A DNA stretch of 64,000 nucleotides from Streptoalloteichus hindustanus (GCF_900129375.1 NZ_FQVN01000003.1:496001-560000); one strand, 5' to 3'. Shown: positions 54,211 through 63,297, counted from the first letter of the stretch. Program-made: numbers and translations. The notes: generated by a model from the letters alone, not told the origin.

Positions 54211-55059
54211 ATGGCGGAGCCGACCCCCACGGTGCGGGCCCGGCAGGTGGGCGCCGAGTTGCGCCGACTGCGAGAAGCGGCCGGCTATACGGCAGCCCAG
54301 GTAGCGGGTTACCTGGACATGTCTCCCAGCAAGGTCAGCCGGTTGGAGAACGGCCGACGCGGCATCCAGGTCGAGGACGTCGCGGCGCTCCTGACGTTGT
54401 ACCGCGTCAACAGGCCGACGAGGAGCGATCTGCTGAACCTGTGCCGAGGCTCCGGTGAACGTGGATGGTGGCAACGCTCCTACCGTTTTGTGGACGGAAT
54501 GTCCTCCTACGCGCAGTTCGAATCCGAAGCGACCAGGATCACCAATTTCCAGCCACTGCTCGTGCCAGGACTACTGCAAACTCCTGATTACATGCGCCTG
54601 GTGTTCGAGAATGGCCATCTCCCGAAAGAAGATGTCGAGCAGCGCATAGCGCACCGGCTTGCCAGGAAGAGCGTCATGAGCAAGGTCCAGCCACCGCAGT
54701 TCACCGCGTTGATCGACGAGGCAGGTCTGCGCCGCGTGATGCGGATGCCAACAGTTGCCGTCGAGCAACTTCGCTACATCGTGCTGATGGCTCAGCGGCC
54801 GACCGTGACCCTGCGGGTCGCCCCCTTAGCCGCAGGGCATCTTCCTACGAGTAGCCCATTCGTGATCATGGATTTCGCCGAGAATCCCTCGATCATCGTC
54901 CTTGAGGCGCCGACCACGGCGGTCTACATCGAAGATCGCCAAGAGGTGCCGGTCTACCGCAAACTTCTGCACACGATGTTGCGCCTCTGCCTCAGCCACG
55001 ACGAATCCGTCCGCTTCGTCGCCTCGATGGCCGACGAAGCCGAAGAAGCAGGAAGCTGA
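54211..55059 (+). CDS. XRE family regulator with DUF5753 domain
   Basis: The 282-residue protein has an N-terminal helix-turn-helix (RQVGAELRRLREAAGYTAAQ, then VAGYLDMSPSKVSRLENGRR) and the C-terminal DUF5753 effector domain, starting near WWQRSYRF and including ITNFQPLLVPGLLQTPDYMR. This is the WhiJ-like class common in streptomycetes and relatives. ATG 54211 has AAGGAG upstream. It forms a pair with the DUF397 gene two bases downstream. Confidence 0.92.
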   Translation: MAEPTPTVRARQVGAELRRLREAAGYTAAQVAGYLDMSPSKVSRLENGRRGIQVEDVAALLTLYRVNRPTRSDLLNLCRGSGERGWWQRSYRFVDGMSSYAQFESEATRITNFQPLLVPGLLQTPDYMRLVFENGHLPKEDVEQRIAHRLARKSVMSKVQPPQFTALIDEAGLRRVMRMPTVAVEQLRYIVLMAQRPTVTLRVAPLAAGHLPTSSPFVIMDFAENPSIIVLEAPTTAVYIEDRQEVPVYRKLLHTMLRLCLSHDESVRFVASMADEAEEAGS

Positions 55060-55060
55060 A

Positions 55061-55246
55061 GTGACCGCCATCCACGAGAGCCGGCGGTGCTGGCGGAAGA
55101 GCAGCTACAGCGCGCTGAACAACGACTGCGTCGAGGTGGCGCCGGCCAGCGGGGACGTCGCCGTCCGGGACTCGAAGAACCCCGACGGCCCGGCCCTGAC
55201 CTTCTCCCACAGCCAGTGGCGGTCCTTCCTCGCGCGTCTCGGCTGA
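55061..55246 (+). CDS. DUF397 domain protein
   Basis: This 61-residue protein starts at GTG 55061 and has the DUF397 pattern WRKSSYSALNNDCVEVA, then VAVRDSKNPDGPALTFS and WRSFL. It is the usual small partner of the upstream XRE/DUF5753 regulator; the pair may work like an antitoxin/effector or a developmental switch. It begins two bases after the regulator stop. Confidence 0.9.
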   Translation: MTAIHESRRCWRKSSYSALNNDCVEVAPASGDVAVRDSKNPDGPALTFSHSQWRSFLARLG

Positions 55247-55590
55247 CCGCCGCCTCGGCTGCTCCACTTCTCCTCGGCGACGCTCCCCCGGTCGGCGGCC
55301 CGCGACGTGGCGCGAACGCGCCCGTCGCGGGCCGGTCCGGGTGCACACCGAACGGGTCACCACTGTGCCCCGGTTGGCCGTTCCGTTATCTACCGACCTG
55401 ATCACCACATCAGTTCGTCGGTCATTTTCTTGCGGCGAAGTCGCAGGTCACGAGCCTGATGTGAACTTTGAGTGGACGGATCTCCACAAGCCGCTGGTGT
55501 AGGCATTTACAGAGTCGTAACATCGCGCGACGGGGTGCCTCCGTACGGTGTCGGGGCACCAGAACCCGGCCCGACCGAGGAGCTGATCGC
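55247..55590. other. 344-base intergenic region
   Basis: This gap is moderately AT-rich from 55380. GTGGA-N6-TCCAC (55473-55488) is a weak inverted repeat. It probably holds the deacetylase promoter; no RNA gene or frame with good coding features was seen. Confidence 0.3.
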
Positions 55591-56445
55591 GTGCCCAGAC
55601 CCGTGCGGACGCTGAGTCGACGAGGACTGCTGACCCTGCTCGCCGGGTCCGCGCTCGTCGCCTGTGGAAGTCCGAACACCCAGCCGGTCGGGGCGACCAG
55701 TTCGGCGAAGCCGGGGGCGCCCGCGCAGGGCTACCGCCCGCTCCGGGACGACCTGATCTCGCGGTACGCGATCGACCGGCCCAAGGCGTGGGGAACCGAC
55801 GTCACCGGCGTCATCACCCGGTTGAACACCGACGAGAAGGTCGTCGCGCTCACGTTCAACGCCTGCGGCGGCGACGACGGCAACGAGGTCGACCAGCGGC
55901 TCCTGGAGCTCCTGCGCCAGCGGCAGGTCCCGGCGACGCTGTTCCTGAACGCGCGGTGGATCGACGCCAACCACGCCGTCGCCGAGGCGCTGGCCAAGGA
56001 CCCGCTGTTCGAGATCGCCAACCACGGCAGGACGCACCGGCCGCTGTCGGTCAACGGGCAGACCGCGCTCGGGGTGCACGGCACGCAGAGCGTGGCCGAG
56101 GTGATCGACGAGGTGGCCGGCACCCACGAGAAGATCACGACGCTGACCGGCCGGGCGCCGCGCTTCTTCCGCTCCTACGGCGGGTACTACGACGACGTCG
56201 CCGTGCGCGTGCTGGCCGACCTCGGCGAGAAGGCGGTCAGCTACGAGGTCAACGCCGACGAGCGGGGCACGGCCCCGGCCGCGCAGGTGGAGCGGAACGT
56301 GAAGGCCGCCAGGGCCGGGTCCATCGTCATGGCGCGGATGAACACGCCCAACGGGGGCGTCGTCGCCGGTCTCACGGCGGCCCTGCCGAAGCTGACCGCC
56401 GCCGGCTTCCGGTTCGTGCGCCTGTCGGACGTGGTGAAGGCCTGA
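55591..56445 (+). CDS. Polysaccharide deacetylase-family lipoprotein
   Basis: The 284-residue protein begins with a twin-arginine-like LSRRGLLTLLAGSALVACGS, combining a Tat-type RR with a lipobox cysteine. The NodB-type domain starts VVALTFNACGGDDGNEVD: the usual TFDDG is replaced by TFNACGG, a variant seen in a secreted actinobacterial subgroup. PATLFLNARWID, FEIANHGRTHRPLS (metal histidines) and RAPRFFRSYGG follow. GTG 55591 has GAGGAG upstream. The true substrate (peptidoglycan, chitin oligomers or other) is unknown. Confidence 0.83.
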   Translation: MPRPVRTLSRRGLLTLLAGSALVACGSPNTQPVGATSSAKPGAPAQGYRPLRDDLISRYAIDRPKAWGTDVTGVITRLNTDEKVVALTFNACGGDDGNEVDQRLLELLRQRQVPATLFLNARWIDANHAVAEALAKDPLFEIANHGRTHRPLSVNGQTALGVHGTQSVAEVIDEVAGTHEKITTLTGRAPRFFRSYGGYYDDVAVRVLADLGEKAVSYEVNADERGTAPAAQVERNVKAARAGSIVMARMNTPNGGVVAGLTAALPKLTAAGFRFVRLSDVVKA

Positions 56446-56740
56446 GCCGACGCGCCCGGCGCCGGCCGGGACAGCACGTTCCGTGGCGTCGCGCGGGTTC
56501 GAACGGCTCGTCGTGGGTACCTCAGGGACGTGCGCCGACCGCTGTGGGTGACGCCGTGTGGCCGCCGCCCCCTCGTCGGCGCATGCTGGGGCCGGCTGTT
56601 CGGAACCCGGATTCCCCGGCGGGGACCGACTGCCGGGGGAACCACCTCAACCGACTTCCCGGACCGCCGGCCGAGTCACGGTCGGCCCGGGTCGCGGGCG
56701 CCCCGCCCGCCCGGGTCGGCGCCGGAGGAAGGAGGTACCC
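56446..56740. other. 295-base intergenic region before the CBS gene
   Basis: This gap is GC-rich with no strong hairpin and no convincing frame. The CBS gene promoter is expected here; the only clear signal is the ribosome site GGAGG at its end. Confidence 0.3.
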
Positions 56741-57181
56741 GTGACCACCCGCCAGAACCTCAAGGCTCGCGACATCATGCACGGGGAGGCCCGGTGCATC
56801 GGTGAGAACGGGTCGCTGTACGAGGCCGCCCGGATGATGCGCGACCTGGACGTGGGCGCCCTGCCGATCTGCGGGGAGGACCAACGGCTCAAGGGCATGA
56901 TCACCGATCGGGACATCGTCGTGCGGTGCTGCGCCGAGGGACACGACCTGCGGAACACGCGGGCCGGCGAGTTCGCCGGCGAGCTGCACTGGATCGACGC
57001 CGACGCCGACCTGCGCGACGTCCTCGACCTGATGGAGAACCACCAGGTCAAGCGAGTCCCGGTGATCGACGTGAAGAACGGTCACCGGCTGGTCGGGATG
57101 ATCAGCGAGTCGGACCTGGCCCGCAACATCACCGACGAGCAGCTCGCCGAGTTCGTCTCGAAGATCTTCACTCCGCACTGA
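56741..57181 (+). CDS. Tandem CBS domain protein
   Basis: The 146-residue protein consists of two CBS motifs: ARDIMHGEARCIGENGSLYE through LKGMITDRDIVVR, and DLRDVLDLMENHQVKRVPVI through LVGMISESDLAR. Such stand-alone pairs bind adenosine nucleotides and act as energy sensors, often hypoxia-linked in actinobacteria (Hrp1-like). GTG 56741 follows GGAGG at about five bases. Confidence 0.9.
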   Translation: MTTRQNLKARDIMHGEARCIGENGSLYEAARMMRDLDVGALPICGEDQRLKGMITDRDIVVRCCAEGHDLRNTRAGEFAGELHWIDADADLRDVLDLMENHQVKRVPVIDVKNGHRLVGMISESDLARNITDEQLAEFVSKIFTPH

Positions 57182-57227
57182 CCCCGCCGACCCACCGCCG
57201 CGCCGGTCGCACAACCGGATGCACGGT

Positions 57228-57270
57228 GGATGGTGCTCTCCTGACGTGCCCCGGCAGGAGAGCACCGTCC
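57228..57270 (+). terminator. Terminator after the CBS gene
   Basis: A 16-bp stem with one G-T pair (57228-57243 with 57255-57270; inner arms GGTGCTCTCCTG and complement) closes on an 11-base loop. Confidence 0.8.
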
Positions 57271-57300
57271 AGCGCCCACCCGGACCCAGACGGCAACGAA

Positions 57301-57314
57301 GTGACACGGGTCAC
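57301..57314. promoter_or_regulatory. CRP-like operator upstream of the mannosyltransferase gene
   Basis: GTGACACGGGTCAC gives GTGA-N6-TCAC, 86 bases before the ATG at 57400; a further GTGAC half-site follows at 57319-57323. Confidence 0.55.
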
Positions 57315-57399
57315 ACATGTGACGGCGAGAAAGGGGAGCTCGTCACACCCGTGGGACACGACGGCGTTGCCCGTCGGGCTGTCCGGGCGTTGTGGGACC

Positions 57400-59169
57400 A
57401 TGTTCGGCGCGATGCCCGCGACTCCGTCACTGCCCCGTCCCGGCACCGACTCCGGCACCAGCCGGACTCCGGTGACGGACGCGCCTGCCCGCAAGAACCC
57501 GTGTGCCGAGCCGACACTACGGCATCTCCCGACGGGCGGCGCCCGGGCTGACTCGCGGACCGGCACGGCGGCCGAGCCCGCCTCGCCCCCCGCGTCCCCG
57601 TCGAGGGCCGCGTCCCCGCTGACCACCGGACCGACGCCGGCCGGGTCGCCGACCCGGCCGACCACCGGGTCGGCGCCGACGCGGGTCGCGGTCCGCTCGC
57701 CGCTGGTGTGGCGGCGTCCGCTCATGAACCCGCGCACGCTCCTGCTGGGCCTGCTCGGCACCACCCTGCTCGCCCTGGGCGGGGTCGGCGCGGGCGGCAC
57801 GCTCGTCCGGGACCCGCTCATCGTCGACAGCGCGCTCTCGTGGGTGCGGTATGGGCACGGGCGCGACCTGGCGACCGGCGTGGTCTACGTCGGCGTGGCG
57901 CTCCTGGTCTGGGCCTGGGTCCGGATGGGCCGCGAGGTCCGCGCCGAGCGGTCCAACGCCCACGGGGTGCTCACGACCATCGCGGCGTGGTGCGCGCCGC
58001 TGGCGATCGCGCCGCCGCTGTTCAGCCGGGACGTCTACAGCTACCTCGCGCAGGGCAACCTCGCGTTGCAGGGCTTCGACCCGTACGCGGTCGGGCCGTC
58101 AGTGCTGCCGGGGCCGCTGACGGACAACGTGAGCTGGCTGTGGCAGAACACGACCGCGCCCTACGGGCCGCTGTTCGTGCTCGTGGCCAAGGGCGTGGTC
58201 GCGGTGACCGGCAACAGCGTGATCAGCGGCGTGCTCGTCATGCGCCTGCTCATGCTGACCGGCCTGGCCATGCTGTGCTGGGCGCTGCCCGGCCTGGTCC
58301 GGCACCTCGGCGGGCGCACGTCGCTGGCGTTGTGGCTGGCGGTGGCGAACCCGTTGACCCTGGTCCACCTGGTGGCCGGGGCGCACAACGACCAGCTCAT
58401 GATCGGTCTGCTCGCGCTGGGCACGCTGTTCGTGCTGGACGGCCGGCACGTCAGGGGCATCGCCCTGGTCACCGTCGCGGCGGCGGTCAAGGCGACCGCC
58501 GTGGTGGCGCTGCCGTTCCTGGTGTGGGTGTGGGCCTCGCGGCTGCCCGGCTCGACGTGGTCCCGGTTCGCCCGATCGGCGGGCGCGGGGCTGGCGGTGT
58601 TCGCCGGCCTGTTCACCCTGTGCACCGTGCTGGCCGGGGTCGACCTCGGCTGGATCAGCGGGCTGAAGACCTCCTCGGCGATCATCAACTGGCTGTCGCT
58701 GCCCACCGGCCTCGGCATGCTGGCCCACTCGTTCGTGGGGCTGTTCGCCGACGTGGCCCACGACCCGTTCATCTACGTCGGGCGGACGCTGGGCTCCCTG
58801 CTGCTCGCCTACGTGGCGGCCCGCCAGTGGTGGGCGGCCAGGGACGGCGACGCCCGCGAGGTGGTGCGCCGCGCCGCGCTGGTGCTGCTGGCCGTCGCCG
58901 CGCTCGCCCCGGCCACCCTGCCGTGGTACTTCAGCTGGGCGCTGGCGCTGGCCGCCGGCCTCACCTGGCGGCTCCCGGTGATGGCGCTGGTCGTCGGCGG
59001 GTCGGTGTGGCTGCTGCTGGTGACCTACCCGTCCGGGGACAGCGCGCTCACCTCGTGGGGCTTCCTGACCGGCGCCCTGCTCGTGTCCGTGCTGGCCGGC
59101 GTCTCGCTCGTGCGGCCCGACCCACTGGGCCTGTCCAGCCGGCCGGCGACGGGCGAGGCCCGGGCGTGA
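57400..59169 (+). CDS. mptA: Polyprenol-phosphomannose-dependent alpha-1,6-mannosyltransferase (MptA/MptB family)
   Basis: This GT-C type membrane glycosyltransferase extends the mannan backbone of lipoglycans at the outer face of the membrane. A Pro/Thr/Ala-rich cytoplasmic N-terminus (about 100 residues) is followed by about 13 membrane spans. The first large loop contains [20 protein letters not shown] with the acidic residues typical of GT-C catalysis, then [13 protein letters not shown] and [15 protein letters not shown]. Database naming of this family is MptB, but its position between idsA2 and Rv2175c/pknL corresponds to Rv2174 (mptA). ATG 57400 or 57412 is the start. Confidence 0.85.
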   Translation: MFGAMPATPSLPRPGTDSGTSRTPVTDAPARKNPCAEPTLRHLPTGGARADSRTGTAAEPASPPASPSRAASPLTTGPTPAGSPTRPTTGSAPTRVAVRSPLVWRRPLMNPRTLLLGLLGTTLLALGGVGAGGTLVRDPLIVDSALSWVRYGHGRDLATGVVYVGVALLVWAWVRMGREVRAERSNAHGVLTTIAAWCAPLAIAPPLFSRDVYSYLAQGNLALQGFDPYAVGPSVLPGPLTDNVSWLWQNTTAPYGPLFVLVAKGVVAVTGNSVISGVLVMRLLMLTGLAMLCWALPGLVRHLGGRTSLALWLAVANPLTLVHLVAGAHNDQLMIGLLALGTLFVLDGRHVRGIALVTVAAAVKATAVVALPFLVWVWASRLPGSTWSRFARSAGAGLAVFAGLFTLCTVLAGVDLGWISGLKTSSAIINWLSLPTGLGMLAHSFVGLFADVAHDPFIYVGRTLGSLLLAYVAARQWWAARDGDAREVVRRAALVLLAVAALAPATLPWYFSWALALAAGLTWRLPVMALVVGGSVWLLLVTYPSGDSALTSWGFLTGALLVSVLAGVSLVRPDPLGLSSRPATGEARA

Positions 59170-59218
59170 GGCGCCCTCGGTCCGGGTGTCCCGCGCGGAC
59201 CCCCGGGAGCGGTCCCCT

Positions 59219-59260
59219 GAGCACCGGACGCGGTCTCCCGAGCACTGGGCGCGGGCTCCC
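59219..59260. repeat. 21-base imperfect tandem duplication at the crtB start
   Basis: GAGCACCGGACGCGGTCTCCC (59219-59239, shown as 20+1 bases: GAGCACCGGACGCGGTCTCC then C) is followed directly by a copy at 59240-59260 with three differences. It sits in the leader immediately upstream of the crtB ATG at 59264. Confidence 0.75.
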
Positions 59261-59263
59261 CCG

Positions 59264-60268
59264 ATGAGCGCGACCGAACTGGACGCGGCCGGGATCACCG
59301 AGCCGCGCCTCCGAGCCGCGTACGCCCGCTGCCGGCGGCTCAACGCGCACCACGGGCGCACCTTCTTCCTCGCGACGCGGCTGCTGCCGCCCGCGCTCCG
59401 CCCCTCGGTGCACGCCCTGTACGGGTTCGCGCGCTGGGCGGACGAGATCGTCGACGACCTGGCCGACGGGCGGAGCGTGCCCGAGCGGGCCGCCGCCCTG
59501 GACCAGCTCGCCACCGACCTGGCCCGGGCGCTGGCCGGCGGCCGACCGGGTCGGGGGCGGCGGACCCCGGTGCTGGTCGCGCTGGCCGACACCGCGCGGC
59601 GGCACGGGATCGACCCCGCGTTGTTCGACGACTTCCTCCGCTCGATGCGGATGGACCTCACCAGGACCGAGTACGGCACCTGGGCGGAACTGGCGGAGTA
59701 CGTGCGCGGCTCGGCGGAGGTGATCGGCCTCCAGCTCCTGCCGGTGTTCGGCACCGTCGTGCCCGGGGAGCTGGCCGAGCCGCACGCCGCCGCCGTGGGC
59801 GCCGCCTTCCAGCTCACCAACTTCCTCCGGGACGTCGGCGAGGACCTGGACCGCGGCCGGCTGTACCTGCCCGGCGCGGAGCTGGCCGCGTTCGGCGTGG
59901 ACCGCGAGCTGCTGAGCTGGTGCCGGACGACCGGCCGGACCGACCCCAGGGTCCGCCGCGCCCTGGCCTACCTCGTGGCCTACACCCGGTCGATGTACCG
60001 GGGGGCCGAGCCGGGCGTGGCCATGCTGGCCCCGGCTGCGCGGCCCTGCGTCACCACCGCGTTCACCCTCTACCAGGGGATTCTCGACGAGATCGTGGCC
60101 GCCGACTACGCCGTCCTGCGGCGGCGGGTGGTGGTGCCGACCGCGCGGCGGCTGCGGGTGGCGGCGCCGGCGTTCGGCCAGGCCCTGCTCAGCCGCGTCG
60201 TGCGCCCGGCGGACCGGGCGCACGACGCGGACGCCGACCTTCCGTCCCGCGCGCCGGAGGCGCGCTAG
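59264..60268 (+). CDS. crtB: Phytoene/squalene synthase family protein
   Basis: This enzyme condenses two geranylgeranyl diphosphates to phytoene. The first Asp-rich motif lies in [13 protein letters not shown] and the second in [18 protein letters not shown], the best signature of CrtB; YAR and LYGFARWAD precede. ATG 59264 gives 334 residues; a longer frame upstream runs through a tandem duplication and lacks homology. With crtI and the prenyl synthase it completes the route to desaturated carotenoids, though the genes are dispersed. Confidence 0.9.
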   Translation: MSATELDAAGITEPRLRAAYARCRRLNAHHGRTFFLATRLLPPALRPSVHALYGFARWADEIVDDLADGRSVPERAAALDQLATDLARALAGGRPGRGRRTPVLVALADTARRHGIDPALFDDFLRSMRMDLTRTEYGTWAELAEYVRGSAEVIGLQLLPVFGTVVPGELAEPHAAAVGAAFQLTNFLRDVGEDLDRGRLYLPGAELAAFGVDRELLSWCRTTGRTDPRVRRALAYLVAYTRSMYRGAEPGVAMLAPAARPCVTTAFTLYQGILDEIVAADYAVLRRRVVVPTARRLRVAAPAFGQALLSRVVRPADRAHDADADLPSRAPEAR

Positions 60269-60293
60269 AAGCCCCCGCGTGCCGGGGGGCGCG

Positions 60294-60659
60294 CTAGAAG
60301 CCCATCGCTTGGGCGCGCCGCTTGACCTCGCGGCCCCGGTCCGACCGCAGCGCGTTGATCGGGGTGCCGGGCAGCGTGGAGTCCTCGCCGAACAGCCACC
60401 GCAGGATCTCGTCCTCGCGGTAACCGGAGTCGCGCAACAGCGTGATCGTGCCGGCGAGGCCCTTCACCACGCCCTCGGCGCCGAGGAAGTCCTCGGGGAC
60501 GACCAACACTCCGTCGCGGCGGAACGCCAGAAGATGACCATCACGGACCAACTGGTGCACCCGGGAGATCGAGAGACCGAGTCGCTCGGCGACGTCGGGC
60601 AGCGGGAGCACCGCCACCTCGGGGCCAAGGACATCCGGGGCGACAGGGATCGCACTCAC
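60294..60659 (-). CDS. Rv2175c-type DNA-binding protein
   Basis: The 121-residue protein has a winged helix-turn-helix (LPDVAERLGLSISRVHQLVR) followed by DGHLLAFRRDGVLVVPEDF and the family's C-terminal GYREDEILRWLFGEDSTLPG. GTG 60659 is the likely start. Divergent placement with pknL repeats the M. tuberculosis Rv2175c-Rv2176 pair, where Rv2175c is reported as a PknL substrate. That regulatory link is transferred by homology. Confidence 0.9.
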   Translation of the reverse strand: MSAIPVAPDVLGPEVAVLPLPDVAERLGLSISRVHQLVRDGHLLAFRRDGVLVVPEDFLGAEGVVKGLAGTITLLRDSGYREDEILRWLFGEDSTLPGTPINALRSDRGREVKRRAQAMGF

Positions 60660-60862
60660 AGCGTCACGATGCCACAACCGACCCCCCGATGCCGTGCACC
60701 GACCGGCTGACGTGCGCGTCCCCACCCCCGAGCGGGCGGCGGCCGGCCGGCGCAGAGCGAGATGGGTCACCGGGGGGAGCCGATCACAAGATCAACTACG
60801 TCCCACCCCGGGCCGAAGACCGGCCACGACCGCGGGCACACCCGTCCGTACCATCGTGCCCT

Positions 60863-62995
60863 GTGGACCGCCGGGGGGTTGAGTTGATCGGCACGGTGCT
60901 GGAGCACCGCTACCGCGTTGACGCGTTGCTCGCCCGAGGTGGCATGTCCGTCGTCTACCGCGGCCTGGACACCCGCCTCGACCGGCCGGTCGCCATCAAG
61001 GTGATGGACGACCGGTTCTCCGGCGACCGCAAGTTCACCGACCGGTTCGAGCGCGAGGCGCGCGCCGCCGCCCGGCTGCACCACCCCGGCATCGTCGCCG
61101 TCCACGACCAGGGCGTCGACCGCAGGGTCGACGGCGACCGGGTGTTCCTGGTGATGGAGCTGGTCGAGGGCGGGACCGTGCGCGACCTGCTGCGGGAGCA
61201 CGGCGCGCTGCCGGTCCCGCTGGCGCTGAGCGTGCTGGAGCCGGTGCTCTCCGCGCTGGCCGCCGCGCACAACGCCGGGCTGGTCCACCGCGACGTCAAG
61301 CCGGAGAACGTGCTGATCGGGCGCGGCGGCGTGGTCAAGGTCGCCGACTTCGGGCTGGTGCGCGCCGTGGCGGAGGCCGGGACCACCAGCGCGAGCGTCA
61401 TCCTGGGCACCGTGGCGTACCTGGCCCCCGAGCAGGTCGCCACCGGCGCGGCCGACGCGCGCAGCGACGTCTACTCCGCCGGGCTCGTGCTGTACGAGAT
61501 GCTCACCGGCGTCCCGCCGTACACCGGCGACACCGCGCTGTCGGTCGCCTATCGGCACGTCAACGACGACGTGCCGGCGCCCAGCACGGCCGCGGCCGGC
61601 ATCCCGCCCGCGCTGGACGAGCTCGTGGTGCAGGCGACCCGCCGTGACCCCGCGACCCGCCCCCAGGACGCGGCGGCGTTCCTGCTCGCCCTCCAGCGGG
61701 TGCGGGCCGCGCTGAACATCGACCGGGTCACCGTGCCCACGCCGACGACCGTCCCGGCCGCCGCGGCCGCGAGCAACGGGAGCCACCCCAGCACGCCGCC
61801 GGCGCCGCTGGCCGCCGACCCGCCGACCGAGCGCATTCCCGCCGTCCGCGACATCGACGAGACGCAGCGCATCGCGCCGGTCAGCTCGGCGACCATGGTC
61901 CACCCCGCGCCGGCGCAGAGCGGCCCCCAGCCGATCGGCCCGCAGGGCACCAGGGCGATGTCGCGCACCGACCTCGCTCCGGCCGCCACACCGCAGGTCG
62001 GAACACCACCGGGTGGAACACCCGCGCCCGGCGCCGTCCAGCCGGACCGGGCCGCCGAGCGGAACGGGAAGAAGCCGGGCGGGGCGAAGGCCGCCGCGCG
62101 CAGGCGGCCGAGCCGGCGTCTGTTCACGCTGTGGATCGTCGTCGTGCTCGTGCTGGCCTCGCTCGTCGGCGGGGTGGCCTGGTGGTTGGGCAGCGGGCGG
62201 TGGGCCACCATCCCGAAGGTCGCCAACTTCGAGCGCGCCACCGCCGAGAACGTGCTGCGCGGGGCCGACCTGGTGCCGCGCGTGCGGGAGGAGAACGACG
62301 ACTCGGTCGAGCAGGGCAAGGTCGTGCGCACCGACCCGGACACCGGCGTCCAGGTGCTGCGCGGGGCCGAGGTGACGGTCGTGGTGTCCAAGGGCCGGCC
62401 GAAGGTGCCGGAGGTCCCCGCCGGCGCCGCGCTCCAGGACGCCGAGACCGCGATCCGCGACGCCAAGCTCCAGCCCCGCACCGACAAGGGCCTGGACGAG
62501 TTCCACGAGTCCGTGCCCGAGGGCAGGGTGATCCGGCTCAACCCGGAGCCGGGGACGCCCGCGCCGGCCGGCACCCCGGTGACGATCATCCTCAGCAAGG
62601 GCGCCAAGCCGACCCCGGTGCCCGACGTCAGGGGCATGAGCCGGGACGACGCGTTCGCCGCGCTGCGCAAGGAGGGCTTCGAGCCCTACGACGCCGGCGC
62701 GGAGTTCTCCGAGCAGCACGACAACGGCAAGGTCATCACCACCAAGCCCGGCCCCGGCGAGACCCTGACGAAGCAGAACCGCCGCGTGGGCGTGGTGGTG
62801 TCCAACGCCGTCACCGTGCCGAGGTTCCAGGGCTCCACGCTCCAGGACGCCAAGAAGACGGCGGAGGAGCTCAAGCTGAAGCTGAAGGCGCGGGGCCTGC
62901 GCCCGGACAAGCACAGCCTGGTGCTGGACCAGTCGGTGGACCCGGGCACCAAGGTCAAGCCCGGCACCGAGATCGAGGTCGAGACCTTCCCCTGA
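60863..62995 (+). CDS. pknL: Serine/threonine protein kinase PknL with PASTA repeats
   Basis: This is a transmembrane sensor kinase. The kinase domain (about 15-275) has the glycine loop LLARGGMSVVYRG, lysine K46 (VAIKVMD), HRDVKPEN (142-149), DFG (162-164) and LAPEQ. A Pro/Ala-rich juxtamembrane linker, one membrane span (LFTLWIVVVLVLASLVGGV) and four PASTA repeats follow; repeat borders read KVPEVPAGAAL, PVPDVRGMSR and TVPRFQGSTL. PASTA repeats bind peptidoglycan fragments. M. tuberculosis PknL lacks them, whereas corynebacterial PknL has them. GTG 60863 or TTG 60884 is the start. Confidence 0.93.
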   Translation: MDRRGVELIGTVLEHRYRVDALLARGGMSVVYRGLDTRLDRPVAIKVMDDRFSGDRKFTDRFEREARAAARLHHPGIVAVHDQGVDRRVDGDRVFLVMELVEGGTVRDLLREHGALPVPLALSVLEPVLSALAAAHNAGLVHRDVKPENVLIGRGGVVKVADFGLVRAVAEAGTTSASVILGTVAYLAPEQVATGAADARSDVYSAGLVLYEMLTGVPPYTGDTALSVAYRHVNDDVPAPSTAAAGIPPALDELVVQATRRDPATRPQDAAAFLLALQRVRAALNIDRVTVPTPTTVPAAAAASNGSHPSTPPAPLAADPPTERIPAVRDIDETQRIAPVSSATMVHPAPAQSGPQPIGPQGTRAMSRTDLAPAATPQVGTPPGGTPAPGAVQPDRAAERNGKKPGGAKAAARRRPSRRLFTLWIVVVLVLASLVGGVAWWLGSGRWATIPKVANFERATAENVLRGADLVPRVREENDDSVEQGKVVRTDPDTGVQVLRGAEVTVVVSKGRPKVPEVPAGAALQDAETAIRDAKLQPRTDKGLDEFHESVPEGRVIRLNPEPGTPAPAGTPVTIILSKGAKPTPVPDVRGMSRDDAFAALRKEGFEPYDAGAEFSEQHDNGKVITTKPGPGETLTKQNRRVGVVVSNAVTVPRFQGSTLQDAKKTAEELKLKLKARGLRPDKHSLVLDQSVDPGTKVKPGTEIEVETFP

Positions 62996-63078
62996 TCCCG
63001 AGCCCGGCCGGACCGGCCGTCACGTCCTGACCCTCCTGGGGCGTCGGCGGCTCGGGTCCTGCATATCGCACAAGCACT

Positions 63079-63212
63079 TTCGTATACGAAGTGCCCTCTA
63101 GGAGCAGTACGCGACCCTGCATTTCGTATACGAAGTGCCATCCAGGACAGCGGCACCGCGCACTTCGTATACGAAGTACCAGACAAAGATGTTGGCGTAC
63201 TTCGTATACGAA
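63079..63212. repeat. Array of four TTCGTATACGAA palindromes
   Basis: Perfect 12-bp palindromes lie at 63079-63090, 63123-63134, 63164-63175 and 63201-63212. Flanks extend the best copy to GCACTTCGTATACGAAGT; copies 1 and 2 also share GTGCC and CAGGA/TAGGA to the right. Gaps are 32, 29 and 25 bases (centres 44, 41 and 37 apart). A half-site TACTTCGAA follows copy 4. As RNA each could form an 7-8 bp stem with a UAUA loop; as DNA each is a dimer-type binding site. Confidence 0.92.
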
Positions 63213-63257
63213 ATACTTCGAACCGCTCGGGCCGGACCGGGGAGAGACCGGCAACGC

Positions 63258-63297
63258 GAAGGGCGGGGCCGGCGTGACACGCCAACCCCGCCCCTTC
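63258..63297. terminator. Terminator of aroG/pknL
   Basis: GAAGGGCGGGG (63258-63268) pairs with CCCCGCCCCTTC (63286-63297) with one bulge and encloses an inner GGCGT/ACGCC hairpin (63271-63275 with 63279-63283). Confidence 0.75.

Noticed and set aside
63079-63212. CRISPR array interpretation of the four spaced repeats
   Set aside because: Repeats are only 12-18 bases and fully palindromic, the gaps vary from 25 to 32 bases, and no cas gene is present.
63079-63212. Similarity of ACTTCGTATA to the arm of the loxP site
   Set aside because: There is no 8-base asymmetric spacer between arms, since the palindromes close on a shared TATA, and no recombinase gene is near. Chance likeness is more likely.
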